Below are positions 35,972 to 46,709 of a stretch of DNA of 64,000 nt, piece by piece. Positions within the stretch are counted from its first letter, which is position 1. Every line of letters begins with the position of its first letter. The translations under genes were made by a program, and so were the position numbers. This DNA comes from Huiozyma naganishii CBS 8797. Lineage: Eukaryota; Ascomycota; Saccharomycetes; Saccharomycetales; Saccharomycetaceae. The notes beneath the pieces are model-generated. The model made no database searches. It saw nothing but the letters and a program-made list of their open reading frames with translations, and was not told the DNA's origin. Location of the stretch: assembly GCF_000348985.1 (NCBI RefSeq), contig NC_035923.1, forward strand, positions 682,001 to 746,000. Reading direction: 5' to 3'.

Positions 35972-37510
35972 ATGAGCAGTGGAGTTTTGCTTCGGTTACC
36001 GGAGTCCCTGCTGAGATGCCAGTCTTGGAGTTTTGTAAAAGGTTTACAGCAGGTGAGGTGGCAGTCGAATACCTCTGGTAAGCTTTTGAATCCACTGGAG
36101 GAATACAACAGGCAGGTGAAGATTGGTAAACTACGGGATGATTCCTACCAGAGAGGGATAATTAAATACTTTGTATCAAGTTTACATGACAAATTACTAA
36201 ATTACAAGCCACCTCAAGTCGAGGAGATGTCCATCATACATGTACATAAACACAACAGCTGGCGGAGCAAATTGCTTTCGAGGATGAAAACACCCTTTGG
36301 GTCGTCCTCAGAATCTGGCGCTGAGGTCGGTGATAAAATTCCGCAAGGTATTTACCTATACGGGGATGTAGGGTGTGGCAAGACAATGCTTATGGACTTG
36401 TTCTACTCAACCATTTCTTCCCATTTGTCCAAGAAAAGAATACACTTCCACCAATTCATGCAGTATGTCCACAGAAGACAACACGAGATTGTCAAAGAAT
36501 ACCAGGAATACACTGCAAGCGATTCACAAGAGGTCGATACCATTCCCTATTTGGCCGCTGAGATTGCCAGAAAGGCCCGTATCTTATGTTTCGATGAATT
36601 CCAGGTGACCGATGTCGCAGACGCGATGATTCTACGCCGATTGATGTCGACTCTACTGTCGAATGAGTACGGTGTCGTTTTGTTCGCAACCTCGAATAGA
36701 CACCCTGATGAATTGTATATCAACGGTGTTCAAAGGAAGTCGTTTATACCCTGTATTGAGTTGATTAAAAGACGCACCGCGGTCACGTACTTGAACTCTC
36801 CGACGGATTACCGGAAAATTTCGAGACCTACCTCGTCCGTCTATTACTTCCCTACCAGCAATTTGAAGTATTACTCCCGTGAGTGTGCTCTATTCAGACA
36901 ACATCACATTGAGGAGTGGTACAAGTACTTCGCACAAGCGAAACACACGGACGATTCTACGACTGGCATTGAAAGTGTCCATAAAACGTTCAGGGATTAC
37001 CCGTTGACAATCTGGGGCCGCGAGTTCAAAGTGCCCATATGTACCCCGCCCCGGGTGGCACAATTTACTTTCAAGCAGTTGTGTGGTGAGCCGCTAGCTG
37101 CGGGGGACTACTTGACGCTAGCCAAGAATTTCAACGTCGTTTATGTCACAGACATTCCGTACCTATCCATCTACGTGAGAGACCAAGTGAGAAGGTTCAT
37201 TACCTTCCTGGATGCAGTGTACGATAGTGATGGCAAGCTGGCAACCACGGGTGCTGCTGACTTCACGTCGTTGTTTGTAGAGCCAGAGGCCATCTTGAAC
37301 GACTACGAATTGAAGGAGGATTCACCTGCGCGGGACGCTCAATCGGATGCTGAAGTCTCCGAGGAGGACGAACTGATCAAGAAACACGGGTTTTCGAAGG
37401 AGATTGCCAAGAAATCCCAGATGTTTGCCCTAGATGAGGAGAGGTTTGCGTTTGCCCGTGCGTTGAGCAGACTCACCCAAATGAGCACTACGGACTGGGT
37501 TTCTAAGTGA
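35972..37510 (+). CDS. AFG1: Mitochondrial AAA-type ATPase Afg1 (512 aa)
   Basis: Afg1/Lace1 is a mitochondrial inner-membrane-associated ATPase that helps clear or fold respiratory-chain subunits. The N-terminus [21 protein letters not shown] is a basic, Ser/Leu-rich presequence. The Walker A motif [12 protein letters not shown] is near residue 131, Walker [19 protein letters not shown] near 206, and sensor-type [13 protein letters not shown] near 240. The ATG at 35972 is the first in frame; the frame opens 12 codons earlier only at a TTG. Length agrees with the 509 aa of yeast Afg1. Confidence 0.95.
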   Translation: MSSGVLLRLPESLLRCQSWSFVKGLQQVRWQSNTSGKLLNPLEEYNRQVKIGKLRDDSYQRGIIKYFVSSLHDKLLNYKPPQVEEMSIIHVHKHNSWRSKLLSRMKTPFGSSSESGAEVGDKIPQGIYLYGDVGCGKTMLMDLFYSTISSHLSKKRIHFHQFMQYVHRRQHEIVKEYQEYTASDSQEVDTIPYLAAEIARKARILCFDEFQVTDVADAMILRRLMSTLLSNEYGVVLFATSNRHPDELYINGVQRKSFIPCIELIKRRTAVTYLNSPTDYRKISRPTSSVYYFPTSNLKYYSRECALFRQHHIEEWYKYFAQAKHTDDSTTGIESVHKTFRDYPLTIWGREFKVPICTPPRVAQFTFKQLCGEPLAAGDYLTLAKNFNVVYVTDIPYLSIYVRDQVRRFITFLDAVYDSDGKLATTGAADFTSLFVEPEAILNDYELKEDSPARDAQSDAEVSEEDELIKKHGFSKEIAKKSQMFALDEERFAFARALSRLTQMSTTDWVSK

Positions 37511-37822
37511 TCGGGGCCCTTTTCCGTTGTAAATAAGCATCAAGCATGTATATACATACGTAACAATTGAAACTCCATTTTCATATTCTTAATAGCAGCA
37601 ACCGTAACTGGTACCAAATTATGTGTGTTATCGTTGATGCTGCCTCTTTGTTTTTACTTCAGTATTTGATATTTTTTTATATGTATAAATTTCCTTCCAG
37701 TTTGACATGGGAGCACGTCCTTCATGTATCTATCAAGATCACAGTGTCGTCCCCTTCGTTGATCGGTGGTGTGTCACGTAGCTAAGCATCACACATTGCA
37801 AATTTTATAGCTTACAGAATCA
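37511..37822. other. AFG1-VMA8 intergenic region
   Basis: 312 bp between two plus-strand genes, with TATATA runs near 37545-37560 and 37675-37690 that could serve as 3'-end or TATA elements. Nothing more is seen. Confidence 0.5.
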
Positions 37823-38626
37823 ATGTCTGGTAACAGGGAGCAGGTCTTCCCCACGAGAATGACGTTGGGTCTGATGAAGACAAAGTTGAAAGGTGCCAAC
37901 CAAGGTTACTCGTTGCTGAAACGTAAGTCCGAGGCGTTGACGAAGCGGTTCCGTGATATTACGAGAAGAATTGATGATGCGAAGCAGAAGATGGGCCGTG
38001 TGATGCAGACCGCGGCGTTTTCGCTTGCGGAGGTGTCGTATGCAACTGGGGAGAACATCGGGTACCAGGTGCAGGAGAGCGTCTCCGGTCAGAGCAGGTT
38101 CAAGATCAGGGCGCGCCAGGAGAACGTCAGTGGTGTTCGTTTGCCCCAATTTGAGTGCTACATTGACTCGCAGATTAACGACTTCAAGCTGACCGGTTTG
38201 GGTCGTGGTGGGCAACAAGTTCAACGAGCCAAGGAGATTTACACGAAGGCAGTGGAGACACTTGTGGAATTGGCCTCGTTGCAGACTGCGTTCATTATCC
38301 TTGACGATGTGATTAAAGTGACGAACAGAAGAGTCAATGCTATTGAGCACGTTATCATTCCACGGACTGAAAACACGATTGCTTACATTAATAGTGAGCT
38401 AGATGAACTGGACAGAGAGGAGTTTTATAGACTGAAGAAAGTCCAAGAGAAGAAGCAGAACGAGACCAAGCAGCTGGACGAGGAGATGAAGCTGAAGAGA
38501 CTGGCGCAAGAAAAGGCGGAAGCTGGCACTTCTGGTACGGCAGGTGCAGGTGCAGGTGCCAGTGTGGAAAACGACGACAAGACACGGAACTTGGTGTCAA
38601 CAACGGAGGATGACGTTATATTTTAG
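37823..38626 (+). CDS. VMA8: V-ATPase subunit D (267 aa)
   Basis: Central-stalk (rotor) subunit of the V1 sector of the vacuolar H+-ATPase. The sequence is the long antiparallel coiled coil of the family: [23 protein letters not shown] N-terminus, [15 protein letters not shown] in the centre, and [23 protein letters not shown] in the second helix. The C-terminal extension is Lys/Glu-rich and Gly/Ala-rich, and makes it about 11 residues longer than yeast Vma8 (256 aa). It sits next to AFG1 and RML2 as in S. cerevisiae chromosome V. Confidence 0.96.
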   Translation: MSGNREQVFPTRMTLGLMKTKLKGANQGYSLLKRKSEALTKRFRDITRRIDDAKQKMGRVMQTAAFSLAEVSYATGENIGYQVQESVSGQSRFKIRARQENVSGVRLPQFECYIDSQINDFKLTGLGRGGQQVQRAKEIYTKAVETLVELASLQTAFIILDDVIKVTNRRVNAIEHVIIPRTENTIAYINSELDELDREEFYRLKKVQEKKQNETKQLDEEMKLKRLAQEKAEAGTSGTAGAGAGASVENDDKTRNLVSTTEDDVIF

Positions 38627-38808
38627 TGTACTCAAGTTGCCACACTTTGCACGTACGTAGTAGTATGTTACGAATGAATAAAACAGTGCAAGTCCGTATG
38701 TATGAAGTACGTATTAGTGTACTTCAAAAAGTGTATTTACATGTCCGGGATAAGAGGGTCCCTTTACCTCCACTTGAAACAGGAAGATCCGTGTCCCCCC
38801 ATGTTTAA

Positions 38809-39990
38809 TCAATTTTTCTTACCTCTTGGTCTATCCTTGACCTTCATTCTGTTCTGGTTTTTGCCTCTTCTGGTCTTGTATCCCTTTGCGAGTTGCCCCC
38901 AGGGGGACATTGACAGTTTGTTCGACTTGGACTTACCACGCCCACCCCCGTGAGGGTGGTCACATTTGTTCATGGCAACACCTCTAACAGAGGGTCTTCT
39001 GCCGAGCCACCTGGCCCTCCCAGCTTTCCCCAGCGAGGTAAGTTGGTGCTCGATGTTCGACACGACGCCAATTGTAGCGCACGCGTCAAGCGACACGTAC
39101 CTGTGTTCACCACTTTGCAGCCTGATAACTGCCCTCTTCTTCGAGGGCAGTTTCGAGAGAAGCCGGGCGTACGTCCCTGCAGCTCTGCAGAATTTTGCTG
39201 GCCCAACCGGGGTGACCCCCACGTTGTGTACCACGGTCCCGATGGGGATCATCGATATAGGCAGACAGTTTCCTTTCTGTGCGGTTCTCACAGCAAGGAT
39301 CGCCGGGTCCACTTTCCCGCCCATTTCCTCGAGCAGCCGTTTCGGGATCCCGCTTCTAAAGGACTCTATGACGTCTCCAGCCCTGAGCCCATCACAAGCG
39401 ACAATGTACGAAAGTTCTGCGGTATCCTGATGTTTCAAGAGTGCGATATGTGCTGTTCTCCCCGGGTCGTATTCGATTCTCTGCACGATCTGCAACCCAG
39501 ACTTCATCCTCATGAAGTCCACCGTCCGGAGCCTCCTCTTGTGTCCACCACCCCTGTGTCTCACGGTGATCCTACCTTGGTTGTTCCTCCCACCGTGGTT
39601 CTTTTTCGGTATTGTAAGTGCCCTGATGGGTCTGCCCTTGTACAAGTGAGGGTATATGGGATGTCTGAGCCACCTGAGCCCAGGGGATACCGGTTTATGT
39701 TTCGTCATCTGCACAACTTCCTTCGCCAACTTCCGTTTCCTCCTCACCAGTTCGTCCTGCTTCTCCAGTAGCGTCATGTCGGACACATCGGGCACAATCT
39801 TGAGCAACCTCGGCGAGACACCCACGCTGGCAATGTCATCTGCACCACTCTCACCCTCACCACTACTACTACTACTGCTTCTACTGTTGAACCGCGACAA
39901 AAAACGCTGCAGCCCACGGTCGCAACCCCACGGCTTCAGCACCGCCCTCCCAGAACCGCCCACGGGTCCCACCAGTATCCGTCTCAGCAT
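38809..39990 (-). CDS. RML2: Mitochondrial ribosomal protein uL2m (393 aa)
   Basis: Large-subunit protein L2 of mitochondria, at the peptidyl transferase centre. The first 60 residues form a basic presequence with a Ser run. The body has the L2 signatures [22 protein letters not shown] and, near the C-terminus, [15 protein letters not shown], which holds the histidine essential in bacterial L2. Length equals yeast Rml2. It converges with VMA8 and diverges from CAT2. It marks the end of the block that matches S. cerevisiae chromosome V. Confidence 0.95.
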   Translation of the reverse strand: MLRRILVGPVGGSGRAVLKPWGCDRGLQRFLSRFNSRSSSSSSGEGESGADDIASVGVSPRLLKIVPDVSDMTLLEKQDELVRRKRKLAKEVVQMTKHKPVSPGLRWLRHPIYPHLYKGRPIRALTIPKKNHGGRNNQGRITVRHRGGGHKRRLRTVDFMRMKSGLQIVQRIEYDPGRTAHIALLKHQDTAELSYIVACDGLRAGDVIESFRSGIPKRLLEEMGGKVDPAILAVRTAQKGNCLPISMIPIGTVVHNVGVTPVGPAKFCRAAGTYARLLSKLPSKKRAVIRLQSGEHRYVSLDACATIGVVSNIEHQLTSLGKAGRARWLGRRPSVRGVAMNKCDHPHGGGRGKSKSNKLSMSPWGQLAKGYKTRRGKNQNRMKVKDRPRGKKN

Positions 39991-41084
39991 TGATCGACTC
40001 TACAGACTCTCCAGACCACCAAAGAAGTGACAACGTCAACTGCCATCAAAACCCTAACGACAAGTTTCAACTTCTTCAAATTCGAGAATTTTTCTTGTTG
40101 TTAATTTTTTTTTGTATAAAACGGCCGACGATGCGACGACGACAACGACGATGTTTTGAGCGTTCTCTTCTTTTGCAGTTGCAGTTACAGTTGAGACAGG
40201 GCACGATGAGGGTGGGAGACAAGGTTGGTCCCGGTTTCTGGGATTAAAACTTTATCCCGTCTTTCTCCGTTTATTTCCAGGTACACAAAGCTACGTGTAA
40301 ATAGACTACTACTGAACACAAGCACACTCGACACTCGATACGTATAGAAATGATGACCAAAGTTGTCGCCCCAAGCGGATCTCAACATCAGTCCTCTGTT
40401 TAAGTACATTGCAAGATACGAAATGACCGATTATATGCAACATAGCCAAACACTGAAAATTCTGAAACTATACGTGTGCGATGCGAGTCGTGTCAATGCC
40501 TATAGCAGCACACCTCTTCTTGTATTTATCATATTTCCATCTTGAATTAACAGCAAGGACAGGGCGGGACTGATGAACAAACATTTCATGCTAATCATGA
40601 AACGTCCCCTTTCCAAAGGTGGACGCAATGATTAAAGACACTTATACAATATAACACTGACCCCTTCTCCCCCGAACACACGTCGTTGCGGCCGTGCCGT
40701 GGGACCCTTCTTGTGTACCTCACAGCTCGTGTTCTAGTAGTAAGTCGCACGTATATCGCCGGGTTGGGCGTCACGCGTCTGTGTAGTCATTTTCCGGAAT
40801 TCCGTTGCGGTTGATTGGTCTCGGTTGTTGGAGCAGACTGTTGGAGGTGATGAGAGTGGGGTCGGGAAGAGCAGACTACGAAGGTATAAATAGTCTCTCT
40901 GTATTGAATATTGCAGAGTCGTTACTGGCTGGGTAGGTGTGTGTGTGTCTGTCTGTATGTGTGTATCGTTCTCTCTCCCATGTAGTACTTGGATATTATA
41001 TATATAATATATATTATATATAGAGGGAGAGAGGAGGTTACTGCTGACAGGACTCTTCCATTCAACAGAACCACGCACACAGGC
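39991..41084. other. RML2-CAT2 divergent intergenic region
   Basis: About 1.1 kb and a synteny break. Features seen: a CCAAT box (ATTGG) near 40814, where Hap2/3/4/5 could act on CAT2; a GT-rich simple repeat at about 40938-40965; and an AT alternating tract with self-complementary TATAT runs at about 40992-41022, just upstream of the CAT2 ATG. No further gene recognised. Confidence 0.5.
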
Positions 41085-43172
41085 ATGCTCCAGTATTCCA
41101 GCAGAGTGTCTCTGTCAGTGGCCGCTCGGTTGATGTCGTCTAGGTCTCTGCACGCCGCTGCAGGCTCCCCAATGTTCCAGAAGTTCGCGATGGACACGCA
41201 CAACGACGAACACTACTATGCGGTCAACGCAAACGAGGTGTACCAGCGGAGTAGACCCACTTTCAAGGGCGAGACTTTCAAGTTGCAGAAGGATTTGCCA
41301 GCGTTGCCCGTCCCAGAATTGGAGGAAACGCTCAGCAAGTACTTGACCTCCGTCAAACCTTACATCCAGAACGAGAAGCAGCTAGAGAGGCAGCAGTTGC
41401 TAGTGCAGGACTTCAGGGACAACTGGGGCTCACTTCTGCAGGATAGGTTACAGGCGTACGCTCGTGGGAAGAGAAACTGGATGGCACAATGGTGGGACGC
41501 ACAGGCGTACCTCCAGTACAACGACCCAGTGATCCCCTACGTCTCGTACTTCTACAACCACAAGCCTTTGCCAGCGACACACGCGGAGATCGAGAACGAC
41601 CCATTGCTTAAGGCTACTGCCATCGTCACCACAACGTCCAAGTTCGTCGAGGCAATCAAGGACGAGTCCCTGCCAGCGGAACTCATCAGGGGGACACCCT
41701 TTTGCATGAACTCGTTCCAGCTGATGTTTAACGGCGCAAGAATCCCGGGACTCCCCGAGGAACAGTCTGACGGGGCCATCTTCTACTCCGCGTACGAGAA
41801 CAACTTCGTCGTCGTCGCACTCAGGGGGAACTTCTACAAGATGGTTACGCACGACGCGGAGGGCACACCACTCGCTCCAAGCCAAATATGGGAACAACTT
41901 TACACCATCGTCAACTTGCTGGACTCCCAGTTGAATACGGCCGGCGCGGGCGTCGGCGCACTGACGTCCCTACCGAGGGACCAGTGGCGCACGGCAAACG
42001 TCGAGCTCATTAAGGACCCATCTTCGAGGGAGTCCCTAGAGATTATCCACAGGGCCGCGTACGTGTTGTGTCTCGACCTGGACACGAAACCGGTCACGCT
42101 CGAGGAGAAGTCGAGGAACTCGTGGCACGGTGACGGAATCAACAGATTCTACGACAAGCCCGTCCAGTTCTTTGTGACAGGGAACGGGAAGTCTGGGTTC
42201 CTGGGGGAACACTCGAAGATGGATGGTACGCCCACACTCTTCCTGAACACGTTCCTGTGCCAGCAACTCGTCAAGATGGACCCAGCACAGTTCATCAGCC
42301 AGCTGAGACAGCCGATCGTCGGGGTTGCTGAACAGCCAGCACTACTCCCATTCACTCTGAGCGCACCGGTCAAAAACGCCATCGCTCAGGCTAAGGCTCA
42401 GTTCCAAGGGGTCACGCAGGAGCACGAGCTGAAAGTGTGCCATTACAACAGGTACGGTAAGAACTTGATCAAGCAGTTCAAAATGTCCCCGGATGCCTAT
42501 GTACAGCAGATCATCCAGCTCGCCATATACAAGTACTTGGGCAAGCAACTGCCCACCTACGAGGCAGCCTCCACGAGGAAATTCTTCAAGGGTCGCACGG
42601 AGACGGGCAGATCCGTCACCGAGGCGTCCGCACAGTTCGTCACCAATTGGGACAAACCGGATGTCCCCTTGGACACCAAAATCACTTTACTAAGGAACGC
42701 AATCAAGGACCACGCCGCGTATCTGACCATGGCAGCGAACGGACAAGGTATCGACCGCCACTTCTTCGGCCTCAAGAACGTCCTCAAGGAGGGCGAAAGT
42801 GTACCCCTGTTCAACGACCCTCTGTTCAATTACTCTGCCAACTGGTATGTCTCCACGTCGCAGCTGTCAGGAGAGCTCTTCGACGGGTACGGATGGTCCC
42901 AGGTCAACGATGTCGGTCTCGGACTCGCCTACATGGTGAATAAGGACTGGCTCCATTTCAACATCGTCCACAAGCCGGCAAAGTCCGGTCTCGACGCGGA
43001 GAGAATTGCACTACCTTCCTCAACCAAGCCGCGGACGAGATGGCAGACGCCCTGGTGGCCACCGTCGCAACGAACACGGCGAAACTGTGAGTGTCAGCTG
43101 CCACTAAAGCTACACTCTGTCGGATCACTCAGCTCCGTAACCTTGAGAAATGATTATATAAGCAGAAAGTGA
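41085..43172 (+). CDS. CAT2: Carnitine O-acetyltransferase, frame broken near its C-terminus
   Basis: Transfers acetyl groups between CoA and carnitine in mitochondria and peroxisomes so acetyl units can cross membranes. The N-terminus MLQYSSRVSLSVAARLMSSRSLH is a basic presequence, and the ATG at 41133 could give a shorter peroxisomal form, as in yeast Cat2. The catalytic histidine is His376 in GEHSKMDGTP. SRNSWHGDGINRFYDK and TETGRSV also match the family. The reading frame as written ends at 43172 with an unrelated 50-residue tail; similarity to Cat2 stops near 43010 and continues in another frame to 43090 (next entry). With one base restored the protein would be 668 aa, against 670 in yeast. 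Confidence 0.93.
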   Translation: MLQYSSRVSLSVAARLMSSRSLHAAAGSPMFQKFAMDTHNDEHYYAVNANEVYQRSRPTFKGETFKLQKDLPALPVPELEETLSKYLTSVKPYIQNEKQLERQQLLVQDFRDNWGSLLQDRLQAYARGKRNWMAQWWDAQAYLQYNDPVIPYVSYFYNHKPLPATHAEIENDPLLKATAIVTTTSKFVEAIKDESLPAELIRGTPFCMNSFQLMFNGARIPGLPEEQSDGAIFYSAYENNFVVVALRGNFYKMVTHDAEGTPLAPSQIWEQLYTIVNLLDSQLNTAGAGVGALTSLPRDQWRTANVELIKDPSSRESLEIIHRAAYVLCLDLDTKPVTLEEKSRNSWHGDGINRFYDKPVQFFVTGNGKSGFLGEHSKMDGTPTLFLNTFLCQQLVKMDPAQFISQLRQPIVGVAEQPALLPFTLSAPVKNAIAQAKAQFQGVTQEHELKVCHYNRYGKNLIKQFKMSPDAYVQQIIQLAIYKYLGKQLPTYEAASTRKFFKGRTETGRSVTEASAQFVTNWDKPDVPLDTKITLLRNAIKDHAAYLTMAANGQGIDRHFFGLKNVLKEGESVPLFNDPLFNYSANWYVSTSQLSGELFDGYGWSQVNDVGLGLAYMVNKDWLHFNIVHKPAKSGLDAERIALPSSTKPRTRWQTPWWPPSQRTRRNCECQLPLKLHSVGSLSSVTLRNDYISRK
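43010..43090 (+). other. CAT2: Out-of-frame CAT2 C-terminus carrying the AKL peroxisomal signal
   Basis: The frame that starts at 43010 reads TTFLNQAADEMADALVAT and ends TNTAKL then TGA at 43088-43090. S. cerevisiae Cat2 ends YYLSQAADEIFDALENENKRKAKL, so this is the real tail, including a type 1 peroxisomal targeting signal. It is one base out of phase with the CAT2 body: a deletion of one base (or gain of two) near 43002-43012. Confidence 0.9.
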
Positions 43173-43306
43173 AAAGTCCAAAGCTGTAACTATAAAAAGA
43201 AGGGGTCCTCTATCTATTGCCACTCACTGAGGAAGGTTCTTTCTATTGATACAGAAGAGGTCTGTACTACACATCGTATATATATACTCGCGTATCAAGA
43301 GGAGAA

Positions 43307-44287
43307 ATGTCTGAAACTGTTACTTTGAACAACGGCTTGACCATGCCCCTGGTGGGTCTTGGCTGCTGGAAAATTTCCCCAGATATATGTGCTGAGCAGG
43401 TCTACGAGGCCATCAAGCTCGGGTACCGTTTGTTCGATGGTGCTTGTGACTACGGTAACGAGAAGCAGGTTGGCGACGGGATCAGAAGGGCCATTGACGA
43501 GGGGATCGTCAAGCGTGAGGACCTTTTCGTCGTGTCAAAGTTGTGGAACACCTATCACGACCCAAAGCACGTCAAGTTGGCATTGCAGAGAACTCTTGAT
43601 GACATGAAATTGGAATACTTGGATCTTTACTACATTCACTTCCCATTGGCATTCAAATTTGTGCCCTTTGAGGAGAGGTACCCACCTGGGTTTTACACCG
43701 GTGCTGAAGATGCCAAAAAGGGAATTCTGACAGAGGAGAAAGTGGCCCTGATAGACACTTACAGGGCAATGGAGGAATTGGTCGACGAAGGGTTGACCAA
43801 GTCCATTGGGATCTCAAACTACGCCGGTGCACTGGTCCAGGACACTCTTCGTGGGTGCAGAATCAAACCTGTATGTCTGCAGATTGAACACCATCCATAC
43901 CTAACACAAGAAAAGCTAGTTGAGTACTGTAAGTTGAACGGGATCCAGGTGGTTGCCTACTCCTCATTTGGACCTCAAAGCTTTGTGGATATAGACCAAA
44001 AGTTGGCAAAGCATACTCCACCTTTGTTCGACCACCCGGTGATCAAGAAGATTGCACAAGAACATAAAGTCACGACCTCCCAAGTGATTTTGAGATGGGC
44101 CACCCAGAGAGGGATCGCAGTTATTCCAAAGTCAGCCCACAAGGGCAGACTGTTGGGTAATTTGCAAATCGATCAGGCTGTCACATTGACACCAAAGGAT
44201 CTGGAAGAAATTTCCTCGTTGAATAAAAACCTTAGATTCAACGATACCTGGGACTGGACGATCTCTAAGTTCCCAAGTTTCCACTAA
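43307..44287 (+). CDS. GRE3: Aldose/xylose reductase, aldo-keto reductase family (326 aa)
   Basis: NADPH-dependent reductase of xylose, methylglyoxal and other aldehydes, induced by stress in yeast. The AKR signatures are present: FDGACDYGNEKQVGDGI with the catalytic Asp-Tyr, VSKLWNTYH with the Lys, and YYIHFPLAF with the His. The coenzyme loop is VIPKSAHKGRLLGN. Length matches yeast Gre3 (327 aa) and similarity is high to the end. An AGGGG stress-response box is at 43201-43205, about 100 bp before the ATG. Adjacent CAT2 is not its neighbour in S. cerevisiae. Confidence 0.95.
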   Translation: MSETVTLNNGLTMPLVGLGCWKISPDICAEQVYEAIKLGYRLFDGACDYGNEKQVGDGIRRAIDEGIVKREDLFVVSKLWNTYHDPKHVKLALQRTLDDMKLEYLDLYYIHFPLAFKFVPFEERYPPGFYTGAEDAKKGILTEEKVALIDTYRAMEELVDEGLTKSIGISNYAGALVQDTLRGCRIKPVCLQIEHHPYLTQEKLVEYCKLNGIQVVAYSSFGPQSFVDIDQKLAKHTPPLFDHPVIKKIAQEHKVTTSQVILRWATQRGIAVIPKSAHKGRLLGNLQIDQAVTLTPKDLEEISSLNKNLRFNDTWDWTISKFPSFH

Positions 44288-44483
44288 GTTTGGGATGTTT
44301 CTCTTGCTTTTATTATCTTTATACTCGTCATGTCGATGTGTAATGTTACAGTATAAAACTTTCCGTTATATAAGTATATGCCGTGTGCTTTATAAAGAAG
44401 GAATCAAGTGGATCTCAATTAATGTGCAATATGCCCTTCTTGTTAGTGCTACAGGTGGATCAAGAAATTGATATGGGGGAGGT

Positions 44484-46709
44484 TTAATCCGACGTTAAAT
44501 CAATAACTTCAGAATCATTGTTGTTATTAGCACCGTTGGGATGGTCGAAACGACCCAATATCGGTGGAGATGGAGTGCTCACTGAAACGCCTAGCAAATT
44601 GCCCTCGTCTACCAATTGAGTCGGTCTCTTTCTCGGTAATATATTTGGGTACTGTTTCCTCGGTATGAATGGAGAGACGTTGCTGTTTGGTCTTCTGGTG
44701 GAAACGGGTCTCCCCTGTGTATTTGCCGGTACAGCTGACTGGTGGCTTGTTGGAATATTATCGTGTCTTGAGGAAGTGCTATTGTCGGGAGTGGCCTCTG
44801 GTGCAGGAAATGGCCCAAATAAAGACGGACCTATTTGTATGTAGGGGAGAGAAAATACAGATTCCATGTCCCGTGTTTCCGAACTGTAAGGAGCACGGTT
44901 GTCATTCATTCCCGGTTCAGGTAAGCGAGCCGACGCAAAATTCCCCCGGTTCGTTGTAAGGTTCGTAGAAGGTTGTGGTGGAGCAGCAGAGTTGCTGCTA
45001 CTATTTCCTGTTGTTGCATTGGGAAGGACAGTTGGTCCTGTACTGAGCCCGAGAAGGGACTCCGATGAAAGAGTGTAATCTTGTAAAGGTGGTGTAGGAG
45101 TCGCGGACGTCCTTGAATCAACAGGTCTTGTCGGTTGCACATTTCTACTGTTGCCGTTGTATTCGGACAGTGGTAAGTCGAAGTCAGAGTCAGATTCATC
45201 CTGCAGACGATGCGGGCTCTCCATATCAGTGTTTGCCGCTGGTGTGTACTGTTCAGTTGGTTCCGTTCCGCTTTCCTCTCCGTCGCTATCGAGCGATATC
45301 ACCATGTTGTCGTTTGTGTTTGAGGTCGCCGGTAGTGGTATAGATTTTGTTTGGTTCCCACCCTCTGTTTTCACTAAGGATCCAGTCCCCTCTCCCTTGC
45401 CGTTTTGTGCCTCGGATGGAGCCGGTTCCTCCTCGAGTATAGGTTTCCAAGAGCCATCCGCGGATAGCTCCACCTGTTCTACTTCCTCACTGGAGTTTTT
45501 CAGAATGTCGTCAACGTAATCCGAGATACGCAAATCGTCTACGGTAATGCGTTTGGAGCAGACGGGGCACTGCCACGTCGGCACTTGCAATTGCGAATGC
45601 AGAAACCACACAGCGTCAAAGCACTGTAGATGCTCACACCGCTTCGACTGCGCCGGGTACTTCATTCTAGTGTACGATATTGGGCATTGAAGACTCATGA
45701 TTGAAGATGTCGTAATAAGGTCGTCCTCATCGTCGCCGTTCATTATGCTGTTGATGTAACGGATTGTCGCTTGTCGCGATATTCTTGGATGTTTCAACAC
45801 CTGATTATTCACCAGTTCCTCTGGTGCCACTGACTCGACGATGTAGCATGCCATGAAGTATTCCTCCTTTGTATACGCGTAGATGACCTCTAACGAGTTG
45901 ATTAGTTCTGGTTTCCTGATGTACGGTGTGAGGTCTGCCGGTTTAGCGGTCCCAGGTTTATTCTTCAGTCCTCTGACATTGTCCGGCACTTTTGTACCGT
46001 TGAATAGTATCTCATTTGGGGACGGGAACTCCACATGCACTTTGCGGCTCGTCTTGTTCGTACAGTTCACCAAGTTATAACAAAACAGGTACAGTTTATA
46101 CTTCCCATTTTGAAGCATCTTCCAATCTGCCATCGGGAGCAAAAACCTCACTGGGGCAATTCCCCTTCCTGGCGCCTTCAGCAGTTTGTACGATGATTTG
46201 GGTATCAGTTTTATCATGTTGTAGAAGATTGAAACTTCGAATGGCACTATGTCATTCAAAGATTGTAGTTTGTTCGAGTTGAGGGTTGAACCGGGCACCC
46301 GCTGCTTGTTGCTCAACGCCATCTCTTGAGAGAACGACACTTTGTTACTCTTCAGGTCCTGCCAAAGACTCTCGTAGGAGGGCAAATCCTGTTGCCTCTT
46401 GATCTTTTCCACCAAAAGCGCTACAGCTTTGGGTCTCCATGGATCGATATGTCCCACGGACATAGACTCCTTAATGAACCCTGTAATCCGATCTTGCAGT
46501 ACATTCTTGCGCCCAGTGAGTGGCAGTTGTATCGACCTGCACAGCTCTTTCAACTCAGTCACTTTCAAAGTCAGCACTGTCTCTATAGCGGCGGTTATCT
46601 CCTTCTGCAACCCGCCACCCACGCCCAGCGAAGGAGGTTGCTGTGTGTTGGTAACTGCTATCGGTGGGGCACCCACACCGGACTGTATTGCAGTGCTCCT
46701 AGACGCCAT
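44484..46709 (-). CDS. NFI1: SUMO E3 ligase, Siz/PIAS family (741 aa)
   Basis: SP-RING ligase that promotes transfer of SUMO from Ubc9. A SAP DNA-binding domain is at about 40-75 (VTELKELCRSIQLPLTGRKNVLQDRI). A PINIT domain is at about 145-290 (YKLYLFCYNLVNCTN). The SP-RING (about 330-395) has CPISYTRMKYPAQSKRCEHLQCFDAVWFL and WQCPVCSK. SUMO-interacting motifs occur at MVISLDSDGEE and at the very end, EVIDLTSD. It stands next to PUP1, as NFI1/SIZ2 (YOR156C) does. Length is 741, against 726 for Nfi1 and 904 for Siz1, and favours NFI1. Confidence 0.92.
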   Translation of the reverse strand: MASRSTAIQSGVGAPPIAVTNTQQPPSLGVGGGLQKEITAAIETVLTLKVTELKELCRSIQLPLTGRKNVLQDRITGFIKESMSVGHIDPWRPKAVALLVEKIKRQQDLPSYESLWQDLKSNKVSFSQEMALSNKQRVPGSTLNSNKLQSLNDIVPFEVSIFYNMIKLIPKSSYKLLKAPGRGIAPVRFLLPMADWKMLQNGKYKLYLFCYNLVNCTNKTSRKVHVEFPSPNEILFNGTKVPDNVRGLKNKPGTAKPADLTPYIRKPELINSLEVIYAYTKEEYFMACYIVESVAPEELVNNQVLKHPRISRQATIRYINSIMNGDDEDDLITTSSIMSLQCPISYTRMKYPAQSKRCEHLQCFDAVWFLHSQLQVPTWQCPVCSKRITVDDLRISDYVDDILKNSSEEVEQVELSADGSWKPILEEEPAPSEAQNGKGEGTGSLVKTEGGNQTKSIPLPATSNTNDNMVISLDSDGEESGTEPTEQYTPAANTDMESPHRLQDESDSDFDLPLSEYNGNSRNVQPTRPVDSRTSATPTPPLQDYTLSSESLLGLSTGPTVLPNATTGNSSSNSAAPPQPSTNLTTNRGNFASARLPEPGMNDNRAPYSSETRDMESVFSLPYIQIGPSLFGPFPAPEATPDNSTSSRHDNIPTSHQSAVPANTQGRPVSTRRPNSNVSPFIPRKQYPNILPRKRPTQLVDEGNLLGVSVSTPSPPILGRFDHPNGANNNNDSEVIDLTSD

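Noticed and set aside
40570..40660. Possible C/D snoRNA between RML2 and CAT2 (CTGATGA ... CTGA about 85 nt apart)
   Set aside because: The C box deviates from RUGAUGA, there is no clear C'/D' pair, and the terminal stem is only three G-C pairs. Such spacing is common by chance.
42845..43010. GTATGT at 42845 as a 5' splice site that could repair the CAT2 frame
   Set aside because: The sequence after it encodes residues conserved in Cat2 (STSQLSGELFDGYGWSQVND), and no TACTAAC branch point lies before 43010.
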